The notes: generated by a model not told the origin, from the letters alone. 64,000 nt of DNA from Halorientalis sp. IM1011 (GCF_001989615.1 NZ_CP019067.1:620001-684000); one strand, 5' to 3'. Shown: positions 44,425 through 53,160, counted from the stretch's first letter. Numbers and translations: made by a program.

Positions 44425-45711
44425 TCAGCGCCGGAAGAACTTCGCGATGGCCTCGACGGGGCTCGCGGGGTTCGATCCGGCCCCGTCGAACTGCTCTTTC
44501 GCGTAGTCGACCAGGATCGGGAGGTCGCCGGTGTGGATCAGTTTCCCGATGGCTAGCGGGTTCCCCTTGTTGGCCTTCGCGAGTGTCTCGTCTGGCATCC
44601 GGTGGAGATCCGTCATCAGCTGGTCGTAGCGCTCGTTGGGGGCGAGATACAGCAGTTTGGTCATCAACAGCCGGTTGCGCATCCGGGGTGCGACCCGCTG
44701 GTGCCAGAGGTCGTCGTAGGTCGCCATGTTCTCGGCGGACGTGTCGGGGTCGTTCGGCGTGAGACACTTGTCGGCGGTCGCGGCCGCGACGCGACCGGAC
44801 TCCATGCACTTGTGGATGCCCTCGCCCCACAGCGGATCGAGGGTCGGCACGGTGTCACCGATGGCCATGAAGTTGTCCGTGCTCATCTCTCCGGGCATCT
44901 GGATGTGGGCCGACCCGCGGTGCATCTTGCCTTCGAGTTTCGTCGCGTCCTCGAAGCGGGGGTCGGAGTCGAGCCAGTAGTCGAGGTGGTCGTCGATGGT
45001 CATGCCCTCGTGACCACGGGACTGGTAGCGCTCGTTCTGGATGTAACAGAGGCCGACCTTGGCGGTGTCTTCGCCGGTGTGGAAGATCCAGGAGTACCCG
45101 CCCGGCGCGAGGTCGTGATCGAGTCGGAGCATCATCGCGTCGGTCAGGTCGGCGTACCCGTCGTGATCCACGTCGATACCCTCGAACTCGTACTCGATGC
45201 CGATGGCCTGGTTCCGTCGCTCCAGATCACTCACGCCGAGGGCGCGGGCGAGCGGCGCGGAGGGGCCCGTCGCGTCGATTACGATGTCGGCGTAGACCTC
45301 CTCGTCACCGTCGTACTCGACGCCGATGATCTCGCCGCCGTCCATGATCGGGTTGGCGACGCGGGCGTCGAACCAGTACTCGGCACCGTTCTCGCGCCCC
45401 TTCTCGACGAGCCACTGCTTGAAGTCGGCGAACTCGAGGACGGCACCCGCCTGTTCCTGGACGTAGTGTTCGTTGGGCGACTCCAGGACGACGTTGTCGG
45501 TGTAGTTCATCACGACGTCGCTGGGCACGTTGAACGACGCCATCATCGAGGGGAACGTGCCCGCCGTCGACTTGTTGCTCTGGCGCGGGAACTCGTCTTC
45601 GGGTTCGGTTTCGAGGACGAGCACCTCGTAGCCCCGTGCTGCCAGGTCGCGAGCGCACTGTGCTCCGGCCGGACCCGCACCGGCGACGAGGACGTCGTAA
45701 CGATCGGTCAT
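44425..45711 (-). CDS. Geranylgeranyl-reductase-family FAD oxidoreductase
   Basis: 428 residues. FAD-binding GAGPAGAQCARDLAARG at the N terminus, EDEFPRQSNKS, the second motif VIDATGPSAPLARALG and the GD box AIGDTVPTLDPLWGEGIHKC. The family includes the enzymes that saturate archaeal lipid isoprenoid chains and menaquinone side chains; several paralogues occur per haloarchaeal genome, so the substrate is open. The start ATG overlaps the TGA of a 53-codon upstream frame. Confidence 0.88.
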   Translation of the reverse strand: MTDRYDVLVAGAGPAGAQCARDLAARGYEVLVLETEPEDEFPRQSNKSTAGTFPSMMASFNVPSDVVMNYTDNVVLESPNEHYVQEQAGAVLEFADFKQWLVEKGRENGAEYWFDARVANPIMDGGEIIGVEYDGDEEVYADIVIDATGPSAPLARALGVSDLERRNQAIGIEYEFEGIDVDHDGYADLTDAMMLRLDHDLAPGGYSWIFHTGEDTAKVGLCYIQNERYQSRGHEGMTIDDHLDYWLDSDPRFEDATKLEGKMHRGSAHIQMPGEMSTDNFMAIGDTVPTLDPLWGEGIHKCMESGRVAAATADKCLTPNDPDTSAENMATYDDLWHQRVAPRMRNRLLMTKLLYLAPNERYDQLMTDLHRMPDETLAKANKGNPLAIGKLIHTGDLPILVDYAKEQFDGAGSNPASPVEAIAKFFRR

Positions 45712-45869
45712 AGCATCCTCTCCTGCACTGCGGATCGTTCCTGACAGCGCTGTTCTCCACCGGACACCGAGCCGCATCGTCGCATGCGATACGCCCCCCG
45801 CGACGGCGAGTCCGTGATCACGGCCCCCACCGCGTCACCCCCCACGGTACTATCGGACTGCACACTCAT
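45708..45869 (-). CDS. Leader ORF coupled to the geranylgeranyl-reductase-family gene
   Basis: 53-codon frame beginning MSVQSDSTVGGDAVGAV and ending with TGA overlapping the ATG of the next gene (ATGA). A GGAGAGG ribosome-binding site inside it precedes that ATG. Its own ATG lies about 27 bases after CTTTTTATGAG, the distance for a leaderless transcript, so the frame is probably translated first. It is Arg/Ser-rich and has no recognisable domain; a coupling or regulatory leader is more likely than an enzyme. Confidence 0.45.
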   Translation of the reverse strand: MSVQSDSTVGGDAVGAVITDSPSRGAYRMRRCGSVSGGEQRCQERSAVQERML

Positions 45870-46015
45870 TGGTCTCCATTATCGTCCCAGCTCATAAAAA
45901 GGACCCTATCCGCGGCGAAATCGGCCGACTCCCCGGCATTCCCCCGGATAGCTTAAAAGCAGCCGTAGATTAGTGGTAGAACGTTCATGGGCGGTCCGGT
46001 GTGAAAGAAAGGCAT
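45712..46015. other. Intergenic region with divergent promoters
   Basis: A 304-base spacer between divergent genes. It holds the 53-codon leader frame (45708-45869), the TATA-like element at 45891-45901 for the minus strand, and GCTTAAAAGC at 45952-45961, a palindrome that probably serves as the TATA element of the plus-strand hydrolase. Nothing else is evident. Confidence 0.5.
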
Positions 46016-46984
46016 ATGTTCGACGACCAGCCGGTACGGGGGGATCTCGACGGGCACGTCGAGAACATGCTCGACTTGCTCAACGACTACGAAATCTCGC
46101 TCTCGGAGGGCACACCGGAGGACTCGCGCCAGCAGCTGTCTATCATGACGGACCTCTCGACGGCCGAACCGGAGGACGTCGACACCGTCGAGGACGTGGA
46201 GATTCCGGCCGCCGGCGACGGCGAGGACCCGATTCCCGCCCGGGTCTACGCACCGGCCGGTGAGGGACACCCGACGGTCACCTACTTCCACGGTGGCGGC
46301 TTCGTCGCCGGCGATATCGACACGCACGACCCGCTCTGCCGGATGCTGGCTAACCGGGCCGAAGCCGTGGTCGTCTCCGTCGAGTACCGCAAGGCCCCCG
46401 AAGCGGCGTGGCCGGAGCCGATCAAGGACGCCTACGCCGGCGCGCAGTGGACCGCCCGCAACGCCGACGAGTACGGCGCCGACACGGGCACCCACGTCGT
46501 CGCCGGCGACAGCGCCGGGGGGAACCTCGCCGCCGTCGTCTCGCTGATGGCCGCCGAGCGCGGGATGCCGAACATCGACCGGCAACTCCTGCTCTACCCC
46601 GCGACGACCTACATGGACCCGATGCCCTCCCGCGCTCAGAACGGGGACGGCTACTTCCTGACCGCACAGGACATGCTCTGGTTCGTCAAGCAGTACATCG
46701 ACGACGAGATCGACGCCCACCACCCGTGGGCGTTCCCGCTGAACGCCCGCCGTGACAAACTCGCCGAGACGCCGCCCGCGTTCGTCCTCACCTGCGGGTA
46801 CGACCCGCTGCGCGACGAGGGGCACGCCTACGCCGAGGAACTCGCCGAGGCCGGCGTCGACGTGGAGTACAGCAACCACGAGTCGATGATCCACGGCTTC
46901 CTCAACATGGAGGCCATCGTCGACCACACCTACGATGGCGTCGAGGAAGTCGCCGAACAGGTCCGGAAAGCCGGCGGAAACTGA
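46016..46984 (+). CDS. Alpha/beta hydrolase (hormone-sensitive-lipase type esterase)
   Basis: 322-residue carboxylesterase of the HSL group. Oxyanion-hole HGGGF, nucleophile GDSAGGNLAAV, acid in CGYDPLRDEGHAY and His in MIHGFLNM are all present. ATG 46016 is used; GTG at 46001 in frame is possible. Likely cytosolic hydrolysis of short acyl esters. Confidence 0.9.
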   Translation: MFDDQPVRGDLDGHVENMLDLLNDYEISLSEGTPEDSRQQLSIMTDLSTAEPEDVDTVEDVEIPAAGDGEDPIPARVYAPAGEGHPTVTYFHGGGFVAGDIDTHDPLCRMLANRAEAVVVSVEYRKAPEAAWPEPIKDAYAGAQWTARNADEYGADTGTHVVAGDSAGGNLAAVVSLMAAERGMPNIDRQLLLYPATTYMDPMPSRAQNGDGYFLTAQDMLWFVKQYIDDEIDAHHPWAFPLNARRDKLAETPPAFVLTCGYDPLRDEGHAYAEELAEAGVDVEYSNHESMIHGFLNMEAIVDHTYDGVEEVAEQVRKAGGN

Positions 46985-47027
46985 CGACCCACCAGCCCTT
47001 TTCTCCCGGCCCGCCCTACGTCGAGCC

Positions 47028-47465
47028 ATGCCCGACGCACGGATCGAGGTCGTCGCCGGCGACGGCGATCTGTCTGATGCGTTCGCGGTCCGTCGCGACG
47101 TGTTCGTCGACGAGCAGGGCGTCGACGAAGCCGTGGAGATCGACGGGCGGGACGACGACGCCGTCCACACCGTTGCCTACGAGGGCAGCAGACCCGTTGG
47201 CACGGCCCGACTCCGGACCGTCGGCGACGACACCGGCAAGGTCGAACGAGTCGCAGTCCGCCGGGAACGGCGTGGGGAAGAGCTGGGCCGAAAACTGATG
47301 GACACCGTCGAGGACCTCGCCCGCGAGCGCGATCTGGACCGCCTCGTCCTGCACGCACAGACCACGGTCGAGGAGTTCTACCGAAAGCTGGGCTACGAAA
47401 CTGTTAGCGACGAGTTCGAGGAGGCGGGTATCCCGCACGTGGAGATGACGAAGCAGGTGCGGTGA
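47028..47465 (+). CDS. GNAT-family N-acetyltransferase (ElaA-like)
   Basis: 145 residues. Acetyl-CoA loop RRERRGEELGRKLMD and the FVDEQGVDEAVEIDG segment near the N terminus are typical of the ElaA/YjcF-like GNAT group; the C terminus has EFYRKLGYETVSDEF. Substrate unknown. ATG 47028 gives the standard length. Confidence 0.85.
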   Translation: MPDARIEVVAGDGDLSDAFAVRRDVFVDEQGVDEAVEIDGRDDDAVHTVAYEGSRPVGTARLRTVGDDTGKVERVAVRRERRGEELGRKLMDTVEDLARERDLDRLVLHAQTTVEEFYRKLGYETVSDEFEEAGIPHVEMTKQVR

Positions 47466-47489
47466 TCGTGTACTACCAGCCCCTGCAGA

Positions 47490-48623
47490 TCACTGCGGGA
47501 CGGCGACCCCGGTGATCTCGAACCGCGCCCCGCCCTGCTCGCTCTCGGTCACCTCGATCTCCCAGTCGTGGGACTCGACGATGCTCGCGACGATCGAGAG
47601 GCCGAGGCCAGTCCCCTCCTCGCGGGTCGAGTAGCCCGATTCGAAAACCGTCTCGCGGTCCTCTCCGGGGATGCCCGGGCCGTCGTCCTCGACGTAGAAG
47701 CCGTCGGGGGCCCGGAGGGAGCCCACGGTGACGGTGACGCCCTCGCCGGCGTGGTCTAGCGCGTTGCGGAGCAGGTTCTCGAACAGCTGGCGGAGTCGGT
47801 CGGGGTCCGCCGCGAACTCGATGTCTTCGGTGACGGTCACCGTCGCGTCGCGCAGGTCGACCGACTGCCGGCAGGACGATAGCTGTGACTCGAGGGTGAC
47901 GGGTTCGGTATCCTCGACGTCCCGGCCCTGGCGAACGACGGTCAACACGTCGTCGACGATGTCGTCCATGCGGTCGACGGCGGTGGCGGCCGACTCGAGG
48001 TGCTCGCTGTCGCGGTGCTCGCGTTCGAGTTCGATGCGATTCTTGGCGACCGTCATCGGGTTCCGGAGGTCGTGGGAGACGACGCTCGCGAACCGTTCGA
48101 GTTGCTCCAGCTCGGTCTCGGTGCGCTCCCGGACGAGTTCGTGTTCGAGCATCCGGCCGATCAGCTCGGCGTACAGCGTCTCGTCCTCGGTGAACGGGTC
48201 CTCCCGAGGCGTAATCGAACCGAAGCAGACCGTCCCGTACAGTTCGTCGTCGACGGTGATCGTCGTCCCGTGGTAACACTGGATACCGTAGTCGGTCCGG
48301 GCCGGGTGGCCGCCCCATCCCTGCGCGTCGACGTCGTGGATTCTGAGCGGATCCTCCCGCTGGATCGCCTCCCGGCAGAACGTCTTCTGGAGGTCCATGA
48401 CGAGCCCGGGCGTGATGACGCCGTCCGACGGGTCCGAACTCGCGATGACCTCCCGGTAGTCGATCGGTTCGTCGATCCGGGTCAGGTGGCCGTTCTGGAC
48501 GCCGAGATACTTCCGGCCGAGACGCAAGGCGTCGGTCGCCTTCGTATCGAAGTCGGTGTCGCGACTCATCACCTCGTAGAGGTCTCGGCGTGCCTGTTCC
48601 GCGTCGAACTCGTGTTCTGACAT
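47490..48623 (-). CDS. GAF-domain histidine kinase
   Basis: 377-residue soluble kinase. An N-terminal GAF domain (about 25-165, with a conserved Cys in KTFCREAI and CYHGTTITVDDELYGTVCFG), then HisKA with SHDLRNPMTVAKNRIEL, then HATPase_c with LLRNALDHAGEGV, DDGPGIP and GTGLGLSIVASIVESHDW. No transmembrane helix and no adjacent response regulator. The GAF type is found in haloarchaeal light/redox sensors; ligand unknown. Confidence 0.9.
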   Translation of the reverse strand: MSEHEFDAEQARRDLYEVMSRDTDFDTKATDALRLGRKYLGVQNGHLTRIDEPIDYREVIASSDPSDGVITPGLVMDLQKTFCREAIQREDPLRIHDVDAQGWGGHPARTDYGIQCYHGTTITVDDELYGTVCFGSITPREDPFTEDETLYAELIGRMLEHELVRERTETELEQLERFASVVSHDLRNPMTVAKNRIELEREHRDSEHLESAATAVDRMDDIVDDVLTVVRQGRDVEDTEPVTLESQLSSCRQSVDLRDATVTVTEDIEFAADPDRLRQLFENLLRNALDHAGEGVTVTVGSLRAPDGFYVEDDGPGIPGEDRETVFESGYSTREEGTGLGLSIVASIVESHDWEIEVTESEQGGARFEITGVAVPQ

Positions 48624-48822
48624 CGTGTATCGTTCCGGTGTTCGCTCGTCGTCTCGGAAGCGCGCGAGACGATCGTACAGTTCGATTATTTGATATACGA
48701 GTGGCGAAGGTAAATACTTCGTCGTCGATTCTCAGTACTGAATCTCGGGGCTGATCGAACTGCGACGCGGCGGTCCGGCAGGACTCGATTCCGACGGCGA
48801 TTCAGTCACTGCTGGCGGTGGG

Positions 48823-48911
48823 GTGGCTGTTTGGTCGCGGTGCGGTGGCGGTGCGGTGGCTGTGCGGTCGCGGTGCGGTGGCGGTGCGGTGGCTGTGCGG
48901 TCGCGGTGCGG
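48823..48911 (+). repeat. 33-bp tandem repeat, 2.7 copies
   Basis: Units at 48823-48855, 48856-48888 and a partial 48889-48911, each beginning GTGGCTGT and rich in GGTGCGG/GGTCGCGG. Units 2 and 3 agree over the shared part; unit 1 differs by two bases (TT for GC). A shorter 6-bp sub-periodicity is visible. Confidence 0.85.
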
Positions 48912-48927
48912 AGCAAGGAAGTCGTAC

Positions 48928-49007
48928 GGAGTTCGCGCCGGCGGCGCGAACTCCGCCTTTTTCGCGCACGTTTTTGCCGCGAGTGGTGCCGCGCGGAGCG
49001 CGGCACC
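48928..49007 (+). terminator. Two perfect hairpins, first followed by T5
   Basis: GGAGTTCGCGCC-GGC-GGCGCGAACTCC (48928-48954, 12-bp stem) is followed by TTTTT at 48958-48962. GGTGCCGCGC-GGA-GCGCGGCACC (48985-49007, 10-bp stem) lies next, with TTTTT at 48971-48975 between. They sit downstream of korB on the opposite orientation, so they could end read-through transcription in either direction or be dispersed palindromes. Confidence 0.6.
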
Positions 49008-49024
49008 CGAGCGGGAAAAAGGTG

Positions 49025-49888
49025 CTAGTAGAACTCCCGGACGAGATCCATCGCGTCCTCGGGCGCGCCGTCGGGGATGTCGTGCATCGGCTCGCTCAGA
49101 CCCTCGCGTTCGTCGAAGGGCACGGAGCCCTCGTCCTGATAGATGACGCCCTGATACTCCTTGTCGGCGTCGAGGATGGCCGACTTGGCGTCGTCGTAGT
49201 CGGTGGGGTCGTGGTCGGTCTCGCTGAGGTCCACGATGGTGTCACGGAAGTAGTCGTAGGTGTCGACGTCGTTGAAGGTGACACACGGGCTGTAGACGTT
49301 GACGAAGCCGAAGCCGTCGTGTTCGATGGCCTCCTTGACGATCTCGGTGTGGCGCTGGCTGTCGGAGCTAAAGGACTGGGCGATGAAGGTACCGCCGGCG
49401 GCCAGCGCGAGCGCGAGGGGGTTGACCGGGGGCTGTTTCGGCCCGTCGGGGGAGGTCGAGGTCTCGAAGTCCTCACGCGAGGTCGGCGAGGCCTGGCCCT
49501 TGGTGAGGCCGTAGATTCGGTTGTCCATGACGACGTAGGTCATGTCGACGTTCCGGCGGACGGCGTGGATGAAGTGGCCCGCGCCGATGGAGTAGCCGTC
49601 GCCGTCCCCGCCGGCGACCATCACTTCGAGTTCGGGGTTTGCCAGCTTCGTCCCGATGCCCACGGGGAGTGCGCGGCCGTGGACGCCGTGGAGCGCGTAG
49701 CTGCGCATGTAGGTGCCGATCTTCCCGGAGCACCCGATGCCGGCGACGACGAACGTGTTGTCCGGGTCGTTGCCGGTGTTCGCGAGGGCTTTCATCATGC
49801 CGTTCATGGTCCCGAAGTCGCCGCAGCCGGGACACCACGTGGGTTGCTTGTCGGTCTTGAAGTCGGTGAATCTGATATCGGAGCTCAT
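49025..49888 (-). CDS. korB: 2-oxoacid:ferredoxin oxidoreductase, beta subunit
   Basis: 287-residue thiamine-diphosphate subunit. WCPGCGDFG near the N terminus, then GIGCSGKI, and the ThDP/Mg motif GGDGDGYSIGAGHFIHAVRRN with the later NRIYGLTKGQASPTS. The size and wording match the 2-oxoglutarate enzyme (KorB) rather than the pyruvate one. Start codon overlaps the korA stop by one base. Confidence 0.9.
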   Translation of the reverse strand: MSSDIRFTDFKTDKQPTWCPGCGDFGTMNGMMKALANTGNDPDNTFVVAGIGCSGKIGTYMRSYALHGVHGRALPVGIGTKLANPELEVMVAGGDGDGYSIGAGHFIHAVRRNVDMTYVVMDNRIYGLTKGQASPTSREDFETSTSPDGPKQPPVNPLALALAAGGTFIAQSFSSDSQRHTEIVKEAIEHDGFGFVNVYSPCVTFNDVDTYDYFRDTIVDLSETDHDPTDYDDAKSAILDADKEYQGVIYQDEGSVPFDEREGLSEPMHDIPDGAPEDAMDLVREFY

Positions 49889-51654
49889 TATTCTGCCTCC
49901 ACCTCGCTGGGTTCGGCGAGTTTGTCTTCGATCTCCGCTGCGAGTTCGTCGGCCTTGAATCGCACGCCGTTGTACTTGTTGACGCGTTTGAGTCGTGTCA
50001 GCGTGTCGTGTTCGAGGAGGTCGGCGAACTGCCCCGTGGAGTTACACTCGACGACGATCACGTCGTCTGCGGCTTCGATCTCCTCGGACAAATCCGGACG
50101 GGGGAAGATGTACGGCACGGAGATGAAGCGCACGTCGATGTCCTTCTCGTCGAGGAAGCCGAGGGCCTCGCGCATCGCGCCCTCGTTGGACCCCCACGAG
50201 ATGACGAGCGTGTCCGCGTCGGTGTCACCGTACTCGCGGTAGTCCCACTCTTCGGCCTCGCGGGCGGTCTCGACTTTCTGCTGGCGCTTGTCGACCTGCT
50301 CGATGCGGACGTCGGTGTCCTCGGTCCGGCGACCGAGTTCGTCGTGTTCGAGCCCGGTCGTCATGTGTGCGCCGCCGTCGGTCCCGGGGAAGGTCCGCGG
50401 GCTGACGCCGTCTGCGGCCGGGAAGTGAGGCTGGAACTGCTCCTTCTCGTTTTGCCACTCCGAGATCGAGTCCTCGTCGACGACCTTCCCGCGGTCGATC
50501 TCGACCTCGTCCATGTCGAAGACCTCCGGCGGGAACGTCTGCTCGGAGACCGACATGGCCAGGTCCGAGACCAGGAAGACCGGCGTCTGGTACTTCTCGG
50601 CGAGGTTGAACGCCTCGATCGTCTTCCAGAAACACTCCGAGATGCTCGTCGGCGCGACGACGAAACGGGGGACCTCGCCGTGGCCGCCGTACAGCGCCAT
50701 GTTGAGGTCGCCCTGCTCCTGTTTCGTCGGCATCCCGGTCGACGGCCCGGAGCGCTGGACGTCGGTGATGACCAGCGGCGTCTCGCTCTGTGCGACCAGT
50801 CCAAAGGTCTCGGTCATCAGGTCGATCCCGGCACCGGAGGTTGCGGTCATCGCACGTGCACCGGCCCGTGCGGCGCCGAGTGCCATGTTGATGGCCGCGA
50901 GTTCGTCCTCGGCCTGGACGACCTTCCCGCCGTAGGAGTCCAGCCGGCCGGTCAGATACTCCATGATGCTGGTCGCCGGGGTGATCGGGTAGCCGGAGTA
51001 GAACCGACAGCCGGCGGCGATAGCGCCCATGCCGAGCGCCTCGTTGCCGTTCAGGAGGACGTAGTCGTTGTCGGTCGTCTCCACGTCGTAGTCGAAGTCG
51101 TGGTCGAACTCCTCGGCGACGTACTCCTGCCCGAGTCGGGCGGCCTCCTTGTTGTTCTCGACGATGGCCTGGCCCTTGTCCTTGAACCGCTTGTCCAGCG
51201 ATTCGTCGAGGTTCTCGATGGGGAAGTTCGTCACCTCGCAGGCAGCGCCCAGCGCGACGATGTTGCGCATGATCGCGCCGCCGGCGTCCTCCGCCAGCGA
51301 TTTGAGGGGGACGTCGAGCCCGACCATCCCGTCGGGGATCTCGACGTCCTGCATCGTGGTGCGCTCACCGTCGTAGATGATGACGCTGCCCTCGTGCAGT
51401 TCGTCCATGTTCTCGTCGATGGTTCGCTCGGTCAACGCGATGAGAATGTCGAGTCTGTCGACGACACTCTCGACCTGGTCGACCGAGGTGCGTATCTTGT
51501 ACGCCGTGTACCCGCCACGGATACGCGACGCGAAGTCCTTGGAGGTGAAGACGTGGCGACCGGCACGGGACAGAGCTTGTGCGAAAATCTTGCCCGTCGA
51601 GTCGATCCCGTCGCCAGCTTCACCGCCGATGGCCCAGTTGAGGTCCGCGGGCAT
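49888..51654 (-). CDS. korA: 2-oxoacid:ferredoxin oxidoreductase, alpha subunit
   Basis: 588-residue alpha subunit fused from the gamma and alpha parts. The N-terminal gamma domain has GEAGDGIDSTGKIFAQALS; the alpha part has GNEALGMGAIAAGCRFYSGYPITPATSIME and AEDELAAINMALGAARAGARA. Length and motif wording fit KorA (2-oxoglutarate). Reaction: 2-oxoglutarate + CoA + oxidised ferredoxin to succinyl-CoA + CO2. Operon with korB. Confidence 0.9.
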   Translation of the reverse strand: MPADLNWAIGGEAGDGIDSTGKIFAQALSRAGRHVFTSKDFASRIRGGYTAYKIRTSVDQVESVVDRLDILIALTERTIDENMDELHEGSVIIYDGERTTMQDVEIPDGMVGLDVPLKSLAEDAGGAIMRNIVALGAACEVTNFPIENLDESLDKRFKDKGQAIVENNKEAARLGQEYVAEEFDHDFDYDVETTDNDYVLLNGNEALGMGAIAAGCRFYSGYPITPATSIMEYLTGRLDSYGGKVVQAEDELAAINMALGAARAGARAMTATSGAGIDLMTETFGLVAQSETPLVITDVQRSGPSTGMPTKQEQGDLNMALYGGHGEVPRFVVAPTSISECFWKTIEAFNLAEKYQTPVFLVSDLAMSVSEQTFPPEVFDMDEVEIDRGKVVDEDSISEWQNEKEQFQPHFPAADGVSPRTFPGTDGGAHMTTGLEHDELGRRTEDTDVRIEQVDKRQQKVETAREAEEWDYREYGDTDADTLVISWGSNEGAMREALGFLDEKDIDVRFISVPYIFPRPDLSEEIEAADDVIVVECNSTGQFADLLEHDTLTRLKRVNKYNGVRFKADELAAEIEDKLAEPSEVEAE

Positions 51655-51795
51655 ACTAGCGAGGGGCTACCCAGCGGCGACGCAAAAGCCTTCTGCAATA
51701 GGTGTTCAACCCCGCAAATCGGTCAGTTTATTGACTGTCCGTCCAGTTCTCTTCGGATCGAAAGCACCTTTCGGCAAGGGCGCCCAGAGTGAAAT

Positions 51796-52437
51796 ATGGA
51801 AGACGAACCCGTCTCCGTCGCCGCCGTCGAGTCCGTCGGTCAGGACGCCATCGCCATCGCGTTCGAGTCACCAGCGGACTTCACGGCCAACCCCGGCCAG
51901 TTCGTCAAGCTCAGTGCGGACATCGACGGCGAGCGCGAGAGCCGCTTCTACACCATCTCGTCGTCGGACGTCGAGGACACCTTCGAGATCACCGTCGAGA
52001 TCGACCCCGACGGCGCGTTCGGGCCGATCCTCGCCGATCTGACGGCCGGCGACGAACTCGACGTGTCGGGCCCCTACGGGAACGCCTACTACGAGGACGA
52101 ATCCCGGACGGTCGTCCTCGCGGGCGGCCCGGGTGTGGGTCCAGCAGTCGGCATCGCTCGCCGCGCGCTCGCGGACGGCAACGAGGCCGCCGTCGTCTAC
52201 CGCGACGACGATCCCATCCACGAGGACGCACTCGAGGATATCGAAGCCCGGGGCGCAACCGTCCACGTCCTCGACGCCGACGACGACACGGTCGCGGCCA
52301 CGACCGACGTGGTGACCGGCGAAGAGGGCGAACAGGTGTTCGTCTACGGCTTCGCGGACTTCCTGGACGCCGCGACGTCCGCCATCGACGCGGCCGGCGG
52401 CGACCCCGACGCCGCCAAGGTCGAGAACTTCGGCTAG
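51796..52437 (+). CDS. Ferredoxin reductase-type FAD/NAD(P)-binding oxidoreductase
   Basis: 213 residues: FAD domain with RFYTISSS (isoalloxazine site), then a NAD(P) domain beginning VVLAGGPGVGPAVGIARRAL. Short for the family, as in haloarchaeal single-unit reductases. Divergent from korA, so a link to ferredoxin re-oxidation is plausible. Electron partner not determinable. Confidence 0.88.
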   Translation: MEDEPVSVAAVESVGQDAIAIAFESPADFTANPGQFVKLSADIDGERESRFYTISSSDVEDTFEITVEIDPDGAFGPILADLTAGDELDVSGPYGNAYYEDESRTVVLAGGPGVGPAVGIARRALADGNEAAVVYRDDDPIHEDALEDIEARGATVHVLDADDDTVAATTDVVTGEEGEQVFVYGFADFLDAATSAIDAAGGDPDAAKVENFG

Positions 52438-52483
52438 GCGAACGCGGGTGGGATTTAACCCCCATCGGTCGGTACTCCGGGTG

Positions 52484-52864
52484 ATGAGTGTGCGTCGGTG
52501 GTCGCGGATCGCCGCCCGGATCGGTGCCTGCCTGCTCGTCGCGAGCGTGGTGGCCGTCTTCGCCGCACCGGGACCCGTCGGTCCGGCGACCGCTCAGGAG
52601 ACTGCAAACGGGACGGCTGCGGACGGGGCCGGGAACGGCTCCCAGCTTCAGACGGCCGCGAACGCCGACGGCGACGAGGGGGGTGGCGGCCTGCTGAGCG
52701 GACTGTTCGGACTCGTCGGCGGCGTGGTCGGCTTTTTCGGCGGAATCGTCGGAGCGATCCTCGGCTTCCTCGACAGCCCCATCGGACACGCACTGGTCGG
52801 GATTCCGCTCGGGCTCTACCTCGGGCTGAAGGCGATCGCGCTGTACCTTGAGTACTACGAGTAG
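52484..52864 (+). CDS. Small exported membrane protein with signal peptide
   Basis: 126 residues. N-terminal Sec-type signal (ARIGACLLVASVVAVFAAPG) with a likely cleavage near ATAQE, then a polar Asn/Gly/Asp-rich linker, then Gly-rich hydrophobic helices (LLSGLFGLVGGVVGFFGG and LGLYLGLKAIALYLEYYE). ATG 52484 begins the signal. Unknown function; envelope protein of haloarchaea. Confidence 0.72.
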   Translation: MSVRRWSRIAARIGACLLVASVVAVFAAPGPVGPATAQETANGTAADGAGNGSQLQTAANADGDEGGGGLLSGLFGLVGGVVGFFGGIVGAILGFLDSPIGHALVGIPLGLYLGLKAIALYLEYYE

Positions 52865-52889
52865 GTGCACCGCTGACCCGTCGCAACTG

Positions 52890-52906
52890 CCGGTGGTCGC
52901 CACCGG
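52890..52906 (+). terminator. Hairpin after the secreted-protein gene
   Basis: CCGGTGG-TCG-CCACCGG, a perfect 7-bp stem 26 bases after the stop codon. No T-run follows, so termination is inferred from position only. Confidence 0.4.
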
Positions 52907-52956
52907 TCGCGTCGGCAGATTGCTTATATACCACCACCAATGTGAAGTGTGAGAAA

Positions 52957-52969
52957 TGTATAATTTATA
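52957..52969 (+). promoter_or_regulatory. Palindromic AT-rich element GTATAA-T-TTATAC
   Basis: A perfect 6-bp inverted repeat around one base. Together with CTTATATACC at 52922-52931 it gives this spacer two TATA-like cores. It could be a TATA element read in either direction or an operator for the oleate hydratase transcript. Confidence 0.4.
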
Positions 52970-53043
52970 CCTGTCGCAACTAACCACCGGTTGATAATTG
53001 TCGGGAGTGTCCTTTTCCCGGGGCATCGAATCAACAAACGAAG

Positions 53044-53160
53044 ATGAGACCACTACCCGACCACGACACAGGACGGACAGTACCCGACACACGCTCGCCG
53101 TGGTCGCGAACTGAGGCGGTCGCACGGAACCAGCGGCATACCGGAGGTGTTCGAGAATGA
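53044..53160 (+). CDS. Leader ORF coupled to oleate hydratase
   Basis: 38-codon frame, MRPLPDHDTGRTV at the start, Arg-rich, with its TGA overlapping the oleate hydratase ATG (ATGA). A GGAGGTG ribosome-binding site within its last codons precedes that ATG. The arrangement copies that of the geranylgeranyl-reductase-family gene at 45708-45869. No domain; possibly a translated regulatory leader. Confidence 0.4.
   Translation: MRPLPDHDTGRTVPDTRSPWSRTEAVARNQRHTGGVRE

Larger units (their letters stand above)
48624..49024. other. 401-base spacer with tandem repeat and hairpins
   Basis: Nearest the kinase are AT-rich promoter-like elements (about 48680-48720). Then come a 33-bp tandem repeat and two large hairpins, listed separately. 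A T-run on the minus strand immediately after korB (49015-49020) probably ends the kor transcript. Translated frames in the repeat are present on both strands but look compositional. Confidence 0.6.

Noticed and set aside
48806-49006. Repeat-encoded proteins (TATAQPPHRH units) in the tandem-repeat spacer
   Set aside because: Both strands and several frames are open because the unit is 33 bp and GC-rich; no start signal or non-repeat coding context supports translation.
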